A stretch of DNA of 64,000 nt, from contig NZ_CP138920.1 of the NCBI RefSeq assembly GCF_047123815.1, positions 3,162,001-3,226,000 on the forward strand, given 5' to 3'. This stretch comes from Maricaulis sp017643475. Lineage in GTDB: Bacteria > Pseudomonadota > Alphaproteobacteria > Caulobacterales > Maricaulaceae. Below are positions 25,907 to 33,833 of this stretch, in pieces. The notes under the pieces were generated by a model. It was not told where the DNA came from and did no database searches. It saw only the letters and a program-made list of their open reading frames with translations. How positions within the stretch are numbered: the first letter of the stretch is position 1; each line of letters begins with the position of its first letter. A program made the translations under genes and the position numbers.

Positions 25907-27640
25907 CTAGCGCTGAACAATGTAGTCGGGTGAGGTGAGAATGAGCAGGACGGCCGTCTGCACCCGCCCCCTCTGCCCGGGGCCGGGGTCCTCGCCATCG
26001 ATCACGATCGTCTCGAGGATGTCTGACATTCGGGTGCGGGTTTCCACGCTCAAAGTTCCTGCTGTGAATGTCATGTCGAGCCAGTCGATCAAGGCATTGA
26101 TATCGCCTGCGATCGCCATCTCATCGTCATAGACCGGGTGGAAGCCGAGGGTTTCAGTCCGGTCATCGCCCCAGGTGGCGTCTGTGATGAAGGCACTCAG
26201 GAAATTGGTGAAACCGATGATGCTGGCCTCGTTGACGATCTGGAGTTCGGGGGCGGTCAGTCCCGCTGCCCCGGTCGCAGATCCAGGCGCGATGTAGCCC
26301 GGTCGGTAGAAATTGAAGACTGATGGCGACCGGAAAGGGTGCTGCCCGAGCGTGCCGTTGGAGGAGGTGTCCCACAGGAAATCCTCGCGCCAGGCTTCAG
26401 AGCCGGTTATGTGGAAGGCGCGTGCCCAGTGTACAAAGCGCAGAACCGGTTCCCGCACCTTGCCGAACTCGTTGGGCGCTGTTGCCGGATCCTGGCGGGC
26501 TTCATCATCCATCAGGATTGCGGCAAGCGTAGCTGCAAGGTCTCCGCGCTGGCCTGTTCCCACATTCTGTCCATCGGGGAATTGATAGCTGCCGTTCTCG
26601 AACACGGTCGCCACGCGTTGGACATAGGCCGGTGTCGGATGGCTGGTGGTGAACCGCTGGATCAGCTGGCGGCTGATAAAGGGCGCGAGGTTGGGATGAT
26701 TGAAGAGCGTATCCAGGGCGATGTCGATACTGGTTTCGGCATCGGTATTCGCGGGAATTGTCGTTTCCAGGAAAGTTTTCTCGCTCGTCGAGTGATAGTC
26801 CGGAAAAATCTGGAGCGGCGTGTAGTAGATGCTCTCATCATCCCCGGACGGCCAGTAATTTTCGCCGCGCAGGCCCAGGCCTGTGAAGACCCGGGCGAGG
26901 CCGGTTACATCGGTATTGTCATAGGTCTCAACCGGGCGGCCCTCATTGTCGGTGACGACGCTGCCATCCATGCGCAGTTCGACCAGGCCGATGGTGAAGA
27001 GTTGCATGATCTCGCGTGCGTAATTCTCGTCGGGGACGCGGCCATTCTCCATATTCTCGCGAACATTGTAGAGATAGGTCAGATAGGCTGACATGGCCGG
27101 CGAATAGGTAACCTCCTCGAGGATGTCCCGGTAATTGCCAAAGGCATTGCGGATGAGAATGTCCATGTAGTGGGCGGTGGTCAGTGGGCGGCCGGCCAGT
27201 ACAGAACCCTGGCCCTCCGAGACAACCAGGATTTGCGAGAGCGCATAGGCCATGCGCTGCCGTAACTGATCATCGCCATCGATCAGACCTGCCCAATAGG
27301 CGTCCGAAGCCCCCCGGAAGGTCGAGAAATCGTTGAGAACGCCATTGGCGATCAAAGCGTCTAGGTGCAGCGTCGCCGGTCGGGTCAGCTGATCTCGGTA
27401 CCAGAGCGAAAACGTGCTGACCGACAGATCTTCGATTTCCTCGTAAGTCGGGCCGAACGTCGCCTGCCCAAGGAATTTGGAAGATTGTTCCAGCGTCGGG
27501 CTTTGATTCTGCGGAGGTGGGGGAGGCGGCGTTGTTCCACCGCCGCTACCCGAGCCACTACCTGATCCACCACCGCCGCCACTACAGGCAGCAACGACAA
27601 GACCCAGTCCAAGGGCCGCGACACGAACAATACTGCGCAT
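25907..27640 (-). CDS. DUF1800-domain lipoprotein
   Basis: About 577 residues from the ATG at 27640, chosen because it begins a lipoprotein signal (MRSIVRVAALGLGLVVAAC, Cys19) and has GGGGA upstream. After a Gly/Ser and Pro linker (residues ~20-45), the DUF1800 core follows: SSKFLGQATFGPTYEEI, LSQILVVSEGQGS, NYAREIMQLFTIGLVELRMDG, RQLIQRFTTSHPTPAYVQRVA, FRSPSVFNFYRPGYIAPG, LILTSPDYIVQR. It is 12 bp upstream of the DUF1501 gene on the same strand, and the two form a widespread paired operon of unknown function in marine bacteria. Confidence 0.88.
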   Translation of the reverse strand: MRSIVRVAALGLGLVVAACSGGGGGSGSGSGSGGGTTPPPPPPQNQSPTLEQSSKFLGQATFGPTYEEIEDLSVSTFSLWYRDQLTRPATLHLDALIANGVLNDFSTFRGASDAYWAGLIDGDDQLRQRMAYALSQILVVSEGQGSVLAGRPLTTAHYMDILIRNAFGNYRDILEEVTYSPAMSAYLTYLYNVRENMENGRVPDENYAREIMQLFTIGLVELRMDGSVVTDNEGRPVETYDNTDVTGLARVFTGLGLRGENYWPSGDDESIYYTPLQIFPDYHSTSEKTFLETTIPANTDAETSIDIALDTLFNHPNLAPFISRQLIQRFTTSHPTPAYVQRVATVFENGSYQFPDGQNVGTGQRGDLAATLAAILMDDEARQDPATAPNEFGKVREPVLRFVHWARAFHITGSEAWREDFLWDTSSNGTLGQHPFRSPSVFNFYRPGYIAPGSATGAAGLTAPELQIVNEASIIGFTNFLSAFITDATWGDDRTETLGFHPVYDDEMAIAGDINALIDWLDMTFTAGTLSVETRTRMSDILETIVIDGEDPGPGQRGRVQTAVLLILTSPDYIVQR

Positions 27641-27815
27641 ACTTTCCCCGCTGGAAATGCTCCGGCCCAATCTGTGCGGGCAGGAGTTTGCGATCTCTCC
27701 AAGACATTCTGAGGATGATTATACGGATTGGAAGGCGATTCCCGTCGCCCGAAAGGTTCACATCGTAAACTCGACGTGATTGGCCAGGCGGGAAGTTGAC
27801 TCAGATTGCGCTGAC

Positions 27816-28478
27816 CTAGTCACGCAAGGCGAGGTCGACGATCCGGAGCAATCGTTCCGGGCGGTTCGCGTCGTATTCGATGATCTCGGCGCGCGGGGAG
27901 AACCGGCGAAGGCTGGCTGCCGTTTCATTTGCCTCGACCGGATCGCCGGGACGTGGATTGATGATGACAGCAGCGCGGCCGTCCAGCACGCGTAGTGCCG
28001 TCAGCGTGTGGGATATCGTGCCCAGATAATTACCGGTCACCAGGACCGGAAAGGCGTCGAGTTCCCGCAACAGGTCGAGATTGAGACCGTCTTGTGCGAT
28101 CGGAGACATGATGCCGCCGGCTCCTTCGACAAAGGTCGGGCGGCTTGAACTGCACTGGTCACTGCACCAGGAGGCGATCGGGTCAAGTGTCAGTTCGCGC
28201 TGTTCACGGCGCGCGGCCATGTCAGGCGAGAGCGCAGCCTTGAATCGCCACGGCGTGGTTTTCTTGAGCGTCTCGGCATCCATTGTGCCGCCATTGGCGC
28301 GGATCAACCGGGCCGAATCGGATTCCAGAGCGTTAGAGTTGTCGAAACCCGACAGGACGGGTTTGAGAACACGGGCGCGGCCGCCAACGGAACGGTAGAT
28401 TTCCAGCAGGGCACACAGCACGTGTGTCTTGCCGATGTCGGTTCCGGTTCCGGTAAAAAAGATCGGTCTGCGGTTCAC
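27816..28478 (-). CDS. bioD: Dethiobiotin synthetase
   Basis: A 220-residue ATP-dependent enzyme closing the ureido ring of biotin from 7,8-diaminopelargonate and CO2. The P-loop FFTGTGTDIGKTHVLCALLE and VEGAGGIMSPI are plain. The start is GTG (28478), overlapping the bioF stop in a GTGA arrangement, which shows translational coupling within the bioF-bioD operon. Confidence 0.93.
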   Translation of the reverse strand: MNRRPIFFTGTGTDIGKTHVLCALLEIYRSVGGRARVLKPVLSGFDNSNALESDSARLIRANGGTMDAETLKKTTPWRFKAALSPDMAARREQRELTLDPIASWCSDQCSSSRPTFVEGAGGIMSPIAQDGLNLDLLRELDAFPVLVTGNYLGTISHTLTALRVLDGRAAVIINPRPGDPVEANETAASLRRFSPRAEIIEYDANRPERLLRIVDLALRD

Positions 28479-29652
28479 GCTGTCTCCGAGGTCTCCTCAA
28501 GGATCACTCGCACGCATTGCGCCAGTCGGTCAATGTCCGCCTCGACATGGGTGGCCGAGAAGGTGATGCGCAGGCGTGCGGTGCCGCGCGGAACGGTCGG
28601 TGGCCGAATGGCGGTGACCAGAAAACCTTCATCCTGCAATGCCATGGACGCGTTGAGCGCGCGGCTTTCCGATCCCAGCAGTACCGGCACAATGGGAGAG
28701 GCCGGAGCCGGCAGGCCCGCTGCAGCGCAAAAACGCCTCGCCAGCGTGAGTGGGCGCTCCCGGCGTTCCGCATCGCGCTCAACGATGTCCAGCGCCGCGA
28801 GAGCGGCAGCGATGCTGGCTGGGGGCAGCGCCGTGGTGAAGACCAGCGGCCGTGCACGGGTGCGCAGCAGCTCGCAGACATTGCGCGAGGCGCACAGATA
28901 ACCACCATAACTGCCCAGTGCCTTGGACAATGTTCCCATTTGAAGGGGGGCAGGGCGGGAGGCGAGAACTGCGCGGACGAGCCCTTGCCGTCACCAACAA
29001 CGCCGACAGCATGAGCGTCATCCACCAGTGTCCAGGTGTCGTACTCATCAGCCAGAGCGAGCAGTTCGGGCAGGGGAGCGAAATCGCCGTCCATGGAAAA
29101 CACGCCATCGGTCATGATCATGGCATGGCGAAAGTCTGCGCGCTCGGCAGACAGGATCTCGCGGGCGTGCACCAGGTCGTTGTGACGGAACTTGCGTATC
29201 TCCGCCCGGGAGAGCTCCGCACCCGCATGGATGCAGGCATGGGCCAGCTCGTCCACCAGAACCAGGTCACCCGAGCCCAGCAGGGCGGGTGCGATGGCCA
29301 GATTGGCCAGATAGCCCGAGCCGAAAACGATACAGTCCTCGCTGCCTTTCAGTGCGGCCAGGCGGCGCTCAAGTTCAAACAGCAGGTGGTGCCCGCCGGT
29401 GACCAGTCGGGACGCACCCGAGCCGGCACCATATTTTGCGGCGGCCTGCTGGGCGGCGCTGATCACTTCGGGATCATTGGCCAGGCCCAGATAGTCGTTC
29501 GAGCAGAAATTCACATAGGTTTGACCATCGCGCTCGACCTGCATGCCGGCGGAATTATTGGATTCCTGGAGCCGGCGGCGCAGCTGGCGTTTTTCCAGCC
29601 CGGCCAGCTTGCGGGACGTGAAACGTTCAAGCGATGGCGAAATTGATTGCAT
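28475..29652 (-). pseudogene. bioF: 8-amino-7-oxononanoate synthase, frameshifted
   Basis: A PLP-dependent enzyme of biotin synthesis split by one frameshift. The 5' frame (from 29652) has VNFCSNDYLGLA, GSGASRLVTGGHHLLFELE, MIMTDGVFSMDGDFAPL and VDDAHAVGVVGDGKG. After the G6 run at 28945-28950 the family sequence continues in another frame: QMGTLSKALGSYGGYLCAS, containing the PLP Lys, then TTALPPASIAAALAALD, to a stop overlapping bioD. One extra base would restore about 392 residues. bioA and bioD are intact, so either biotin synthesis is broken at this step or the base is missing from the assembly. Confidence 0.88.
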
Positions 29653-29695
29653 ATGGGCCCTGTCGCACAGATTTCCCGCCTGCTAAAGCCCGGTC

Positions 29696-30985
29696 ATGAC
29701 CCAAAACACACCTGATCTGCCTTTCAACATTGCCGACCATCATGTCTGGCGCCCCTATACCCAGATGAAATCCACACCGCCGGCACTGAAGGTGCGTTCA
29801 GCAGAAGGTGTATTCATCGAGCTGGAAGATGGTCGTCGCCTCATTGATGGCGTCTCGTCCTGGTGGACGGTGTGCCACGGCTATCGCCACCCGCACATCA
29901 TGGCCGCCGTGAAGGATCAGATCGACAAGGTACCCCATGTCATGCTCGGCGGCTTCACGCATGAACCAGCGCAAACGCTCGCTGCGCGTCTGGCCAGGCT
30001 GGCGCCAGGAGATCTCAACCACGTCTTCTTTTGCGAGAGCGGATCTGTCTCGGTCGAGATCGGCATGAAGATTGCGATCCAGTCCTGGATCAATCGCGGT
30101 GAGCGCGGCCATACGAAATTCGTCTGTTTCAAGGGTGGCTACCATGGCGACACGCTGGCGACGATGTCTGTGTGTGACCCGGAGGAGGGCATGCACAGCC
30201 TGTTTGCAGGCGGGCTGCAGCAACAGATCGTGACGGACCTCCCGCGCGACGCAGACAGCCGGGCCCGGTTTGAAAACCTGGTTGCCGAACACAAGGCTGA
30301 GATCGCGGGCATCATCACCGAACCTCTGGTCCAGGGTGCGGGCGGGATGAAATTCCACGCGCCCGAAACGCTGCAATTCCTGCGTGAGATCTGTGATCGA
30401 CATGGACTGCCGTTGATTCTGGACGAGATCATGACCGGGTTTGGACGTCTCGGGACGATGTTTGCCTGCGAGAAGGCCGGTGTGGTCCCGGACATCATGA
30501 CTGTGTCGAAGGCGTTGACCGGCGGGACCTTGCCTCTGGCCGCAGCGATCGCGTCCTCCCGGCTGTTTGCCGATTTCTGGTCGGACGATGCCGGTGCGGC
30601 GCTGATGCACGGGCCGACCTATATGGGCAATCCGGCCGCCTGCGCCGCAGCCAACGCGTCCATTGACCTGTTTGAAAACGAGCCGCGACTTGAGCAGGTC
30701 GCCGCCATCGAGGCGGTGTTTGCGGAACAACTTCCCGAGGCGTGGGAGTTTGCGGGCATTGTTGATGTCCGCTGGCAGGGCGCTATCGGTGTGATGGAAT
30801 TTGAAAGCCTGCCGGATCTGGAATCCCTCAAGGCGCGGTTTGTCGATGCTGGTGTCTGGGTGAGGCCGTTTGGAAACATCATCTATCTGATGCCGCCCTA
30901 TGTGATTTCCCGAGATGAGCTCGACCAACTCATCTCGGCAACGCTCTTGGTGACCAGGTCCTGGGCGAGCGAGCATTTCAGTTAA
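29696..30985 (+). CDS. bioA: Adenosylmethionine-8-amino-7-oxononanoate aminotransferase
   Basis: A 429-residue class III aminotransferase that converts 8-amino-7-oxononanoate to diaminopelargonate using S-adenosylmethionine as amino donor. Landmarks: HHVWRPYTQMKSTPPAL, GRRLIDGVSSWWTVCHGYRHP, LILDEIMTGFGRLGTMFACE, and TVSKALTGGTLPLAAA with the PLP Lys. It is divergent from bioF-bioD with a 43-bp gap; no BioR-type (TTATA/TATAA) or BirA-type dyad is visible in the gap. Its stop abuts the arsR operator dyad. Confidence 0.95.
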   Translation: MTQNTPDLPFNIADHHVWRPYTQMKSTPPALKVRSAEGVFIELEDGRRLIDGVSSWWTVCHGYRHPHIMAAVKDQIDKVPHVMLGGFTHEPAQTLAARLARLAPGDLNHVFFCESGSVSVEIGMKIAIQSWINRGERGHTKFVCFKGGYHGDTLATMSVCDPEEGMHSLFAGGLQQQIVTDLPRDADSRARFENLVAEHKAEIAGIITEPLVQGAGGMKFHAPETLQFLREICDRHGLPLILDEIMTGFGRLGTMFACEKAGVVPDIMTVSKALTGGTLPLAAAIASSRLFADFWSDDAGAALMHGPTYMGNPAACAAANASIDLFENEPRLEQVAAIEAVFAEQLPEAWEFAGIVDVRWQGAIGVMEFESLPDLESLKARFVDAGVWVRPFGNIIYLMPPYVISRDELDQLISATLLVTRSWASEHFS

Positions 30986-31043
30986 ATTTCCAAAAATGTG
31001 AAAATGACCTTGTGTCGATATTTATTTTCACTACATTGGAAAT
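30986..31043. promoter_or_regulatory. Symmetric 58-bp dyad at the arsR start
   Basis: Nested inverted repeats: outer arms ATTTCCAA (30986-30993) and TTGGAAAT (31036-31043), inner arms GTGAAAAT (30998-31005) and ATTTTCAC (31024-31031). Both gaps between outer and inner arms are four bases and the centre is 18 bases. All four arms match perfectly. It fills the gap between the bioA stop and the arsR ATG and is a strong candidate for the autoregulatory operator. Confidence 0.7.
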
Positions 31044-31373
31044 ATGAAAAAGATTGACGCTATCTCCGCCCTGGGCGCTCTTGCCCATGATTCCCGTCTC
31101 GATATCTTCCGACTGCTCGTCAGCTGGGAAGCGGATGACCCATCGAAGGCCGGGCTTGCTGCCGGGGCGATTGCGGACGAATTATCCCTGCCGGCACCCA
31201 CAGCCTCCTTTCATCTGAAAGAGCTTTCCCGGGCCGGGCTGGTCGCGGGCACACGGCGGGGGCGTTCGATAATCTATCGGGCACAGCTGGACACACTGCG
31301 TTCGGTAGCCGATTTCCTGCTGCACGATTGCTGCAGCGCTTCCTCCCCCAGAATCAGGAGTATCACGCCATGA
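31044..31373 (+). CDS. ArsR-family metal/metalloid-responsive repressor
   Basis: A 109-residue winged-helix regulator: ALAHDSRLDIFRLLVSW, LPAPTASFHLKELSRAGLV (recognition helix), RGRSIIYRAQLDTL (wing). The adjacent pair Cys96-Cys97 (HDCCSASS) near the C-terminus could ligate As(III) or another thiophilic metal, as in the C-terminal-site ArsR subgroup. Its stop overlaps the next gene's ATG (ATGA), and a 58-bp dyad ends right at its own ATG, where it probably binds. No arsB, acr3 or arsC is nearby. Confidence 0.9.
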   Translation: MKKIDAISALGALAHDSRLDIFRLLVSWEADDPSKAGLAAGAIADELSLPAPTASFHLKELSRAGLVAGTRRGRSIIYRAQLDTLRSVADFLLHDCCSASSPRIRSITP

Positions 31374-31768
31374 AACGTCTTCATGTCAGCTTCAATGTCG
31401 AGGACCTCGACAGATCCATCGCCTTTTACACCCAGTTGTTCGGCACCGAACCCACGATTGTCCGTGAAGGCTATGCCAAATGGCTGGTCGAGGATCCGCG
31501 CATGAATTTTGTCATTGAGGAAACGGCAGACGCACATGGCTTTACCCATGCCGGCCTGCAAGCCGAGAGCGAGGACGAACTCAATGCGGTGTTTGACCGT
31601 ATGAAATCCGCGGAGGCGCCATATTTGCCCGAAGGTATGACGACGTGTTGTTATCACAAGTCCGAGAAGAGCTGGACGGCTGATCCCGATGGCGTGATGT
31701 GGGAGGCTTTCTTCACACACCACCAGACCGAGGACTATGGAAAGGCGCCTGAATTTGCGGCGAAATAG
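31370..31768 (+). CDS. ArsI/CadI-family vicinal-oxygen-chelate metalloenzyme
   Basis: A 132-residue glyoxalase-fold protein. MKRLHVSFNVEDLDRSIAFYTQLFG is the usual first beta-alpha-beta unit of CadI/ArsI proteins, with the first metal ligand His5; THAGLQAE and DGVMWEAFFTH supply the others. A vicinal Cys pair (TTCCYHK) sits where ArsI C-As lyases bind trivalent organoarsenicals. Likely role: demethylation of methyl-As(III). The ATG at 31370 overlaps the arsR stop and has AGGAG upstream, so it is coupled to and controlled by that ArsR. Confidence 0.82.
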   Translation: MKRLHVSFNVEDLDRSIAFYTQLFGTEPTIVREGYAKWLVEDPRMNFVIEETADAHGFTHAGLQAESEDELNAVFDRMKSAEAPYLPEGMTTCCYHKSEKSWTADPDGVMWEAFFTHHQTEDYGKAPEFAAK

Positions 31769-31865
31769 GAGCTTGTGCAGTTCAAGCTGCATTGCCTGCT
31801 GAAAGTCGCTTGACCCAGCGCCAGCACGCGCATAAACAGCACTCCTCGCTTCGGCGAGCCACATT

Positions 31866-31942
<77 letters not shown>

Positions 31943-31971
31943 CTTCTTTTCAGAGGTGGCTGGACCAGAAA

Positions 31972-31997
31972 AAGCCGCTCATTCGGGCGGCTTTTTT
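31972..31997 (+). terminator. Terminator after tRNA-Asp
   Basis: AAGCCGC, loop TCATTCGG, GCGGCTT followed by a T-run; 30 bases after the tRNA. Confidence 0.88.
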
Positions 31998-32123
31998 CTA
32001 TTCCTTACGCTTGGAATGCGCTTTCTTTCCTGATCGGTTGCCTTAAGAACTGACGGTGGGTACCGATCGATTGCGGCCGCGTCTTTGGCGGGGCTTAGCT
32101 GTGTGGAGTTGGGGGAAAATTCA

Positions 32124-32651
32124 ATGATAACAACAGTTGTTGCGGTGTCGTTCGTTGGGCTCTCGCTTACGGTGACTCAGGATGTGCATTCACGCCACGA
32201 GCAGTACGGCGCGTATCGCTATGACGGTTTCTCAGTTTCCGGCGAATTATGGGCGAGGACAGCGCGCTGTGCTGCGGCGGCCTACAATCAGGAAAACTAT
32301 GCTCTTTACTGGTACTTTCAGAATTTCAGCACCCCGTTAGCGATTGAGTACTTCACACAACAGCATGCGCTGCGCGTTCGCGAAGACCCGACTGGAATGG
32401 TCGGTGATTTTGGCCCTGAGTTTGAGGCGGGTTATCGACTCCGGCAGATCATGCATGAGGTCGAAGTAGAGATTACCCACCGGTGGTGGACGGATCGGGA
32501 ATACGGCGTTCAACAGTCCCGTGAGGACGTCGCTGAGTATTTCTACAGTCTATATAGCTGCATGGACGTCGAATACATAGCCTGCGAGTATCAGTTTCCC
32601 GGGCAATGCGGCGGACCACCAGACCATCAGGTGTTCGACGACGAGTATTGA
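32124..32651 (+). CDS. Secreted hypothetical protein
   Basis: About 175 residues from the ATG at 32124, chosen because GGGGGAA lies just upstream and a hydrophobic signal-like segment follows (MITTVVAVSFVGLSLTVT). The rest is rich in Tyr, Glu and Asp and has four Cys, two of them near the C-terminus (YIACEYQFPGQCGG), which would suit disulfides in the periplasm. No family is recognised. Monocistronic; tRNA-Asp and its terminator lie upstream. Base composition is lower in GC than its neighbours, hinting at acquired DNA. Confidence 0.6.
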   Translation: MITTVVAVSFVGLSLTVTQDVHSRHEQYGAYRYDGFSVSGELWARTARCAAAAYNQENYALYWYFQNFSTPLAIEYFTQQHALRVREDPTGMVGDFGPEFEAGYRLRQIMHEVEVEITHRWWTDREYGVQQSREDVAEYFYSLYSCMDVEYIACEYQFPGQCGGPPDHQVFDDEY

Positions 32652-32757
32652 TTGGGCGCGAGTCCAGTCACTCTGAGTAGCTTGCAAGCCTAACAAGTTT
32701 TAACTTCCATTTCCCCTTCGCCGCGGTGAGAGTTTTCGCTCACCTCGGAGGGTGATC

Positions 32758-33459
32758 GTGACAAAAATTGATATGAAGAAGGAAGACCGCTGTTTCTACA
32801 GCGGCCGGAAGGGGCGTTTTGACATCGTCACCGTACCGGAAATGAACTTCCTGCAGATTGACGGCAAGGGCGATCCGAATGCGTCGAAGGCGTTTTCAAG
32901 CGCCGTGGCGGCGCTGTTTGCGCTGTCCTACAACATCAAATTTCATTCCAAGCTGGAACTGCAGCGTGATTATGCGGTGATGCCGCTGGAAGCGTTGTGG
33001 TGGGCCGAGGATGAGGCCGTGTTCCAGCGTCGGGAAAAGGATGAATGGCTGTGGACGGCCATGATCCGCCAGCCGGACTGGATTGAACTGGCGCTGCTGG
33101 ACAGCGTGCTGGAAGCCACGGTGGCCAAGATCAATCGCAAGCGTGAAGCGGCGACGGACGAGGGCACGCTGCGGCGTGTTCGCCTGGCGCGCTGGAGCGA
33201 GGGTGAATGTGTCCAGACCCTGCATCTTGGAAGTTTTGATTCCGAGGGGCCGGTGCTGGAGGAAATGCACGGCAGTTTCATCCCGAAGGCCGGCGCCAGC
33301 ATGCGCGGAAAGCACCACGAGATCTATCTCAGTGACTTGCGCCGCACGCCCTCTGACCGCCTGCGTACGATCCTGCGTCAGCCTGTCGAGCTATCGCAGG
33401 GCGGGATTTCGGCGCAGCGCGAATGCGACCAGGTAGACGTAAACGAAGAGCTGGCCTGA
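32758..33459 (+). CDS. GyrI-like small-molecule-binding domain protein
   Basis: About 233 residues. The family pattern is clear: VTVPEMNFLQIDGKGDPNASKAFSSAVAALFALSYNIKF near the N-terminus and KAGASMRGKHHEIYLSDLRRTPSDRLRTILRQPV near the C-terminus. Such proteins bind or hydrolyse small molecules; the ligand is unknown. The GTG at 32758 is preferred because CGGAGG lies a few bases upstream; a GTG at 32752 is also in frame. The family normally ends about at ILRQPV, so the last ~20 residues are an extension that runs antisense into the convergent membrane-protein gene. Confidence 0.82.
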   Translation: MTKIDMKKEDRCFYSGRKGRFDIVTVPEMNFLQIDGKGDPNASKAFSSAVAALFALSYNIKFHSKLELQRDYAVMPLEALWWAEDEAVFQRREKDEWLWTAMIRQPDWIELALLDSVLEATVAKINRKREAATDEGTLRRVRLARWSEGECVQTLHLGSFDSEGPVLEEMHGSFIPKAGASMRGKHHEIYLSDLRRTPSDRLRTILRQPVELSQGGISAQRECDQVDVNEELA

Positions 33460-33819
33460 GAAGACGAAGAAGCCCAGTTGTGAGGCCGTTTCAGGTACCG
33501 TGTTGATCAGCAGCACCCAGTCGACCACGGCCGCCAGGATGGCGAAGGCATAGGTGATGAGAACAAGGTTGCTTCCGCGCCAGGCCAGAACGAGGCTGGG
33601 CAGGGTAAGCGCGATCGCCGTGTAGAAGGCGATGTCATTCCAGATTGAAAGTGTGTCCTGCATCGCCCCTGTGTCCACCACGGGGGCCTGCGGCGTCATG
33701 CCAAGCTTCATCAGGACATCAAGGACCAGCCAGGCACCGGAATAGACAAAAATGGCGAGCATCGTGCCAAACGCGATCCAGAAGACCGGGTTACGACGAT
33801 GCTCGCCAGATGTGTTCAT
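33391..33819 (-). CDS. Small integral membrane protein
   Basis: A 142-residue protein with four hydrophobic segments (about residues 12-38, 62-82, 85-106 and 113-135), all consistent with an inner-membrane bundle. No family recognised with confidence. It is 14 bp downstream of the AbgT transporter gene on the same strand, so probably cotranscribed. Its last 69 bases overlap antisense with the end of the GyrI-like gene. Confidence 0.7.
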   Translation of the reverse strand: MNTSGEHRRNPVFWIAFGTMLAIFVYSGAWLVLDVLMKLGMTPQAPVVDTGAMQDTLSIWNDIAFYTAIALTLPSLVLAWRGSNLVLITYAFAILAAVVDWVLLINTVPETASQLGFFVFSGQLFVYVYLVAFALRRNPALR

Positions 33820-33833
33820 GCGGATGTCTCCGC

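Noticed and set aside
29653..29695. Biotin-responsive operator between bioF and bioA
   Set aside because: No BioR-type or BirA-type dyad in the 43-bp gap, and the BirA in this window lacks a DNA-binding domain.
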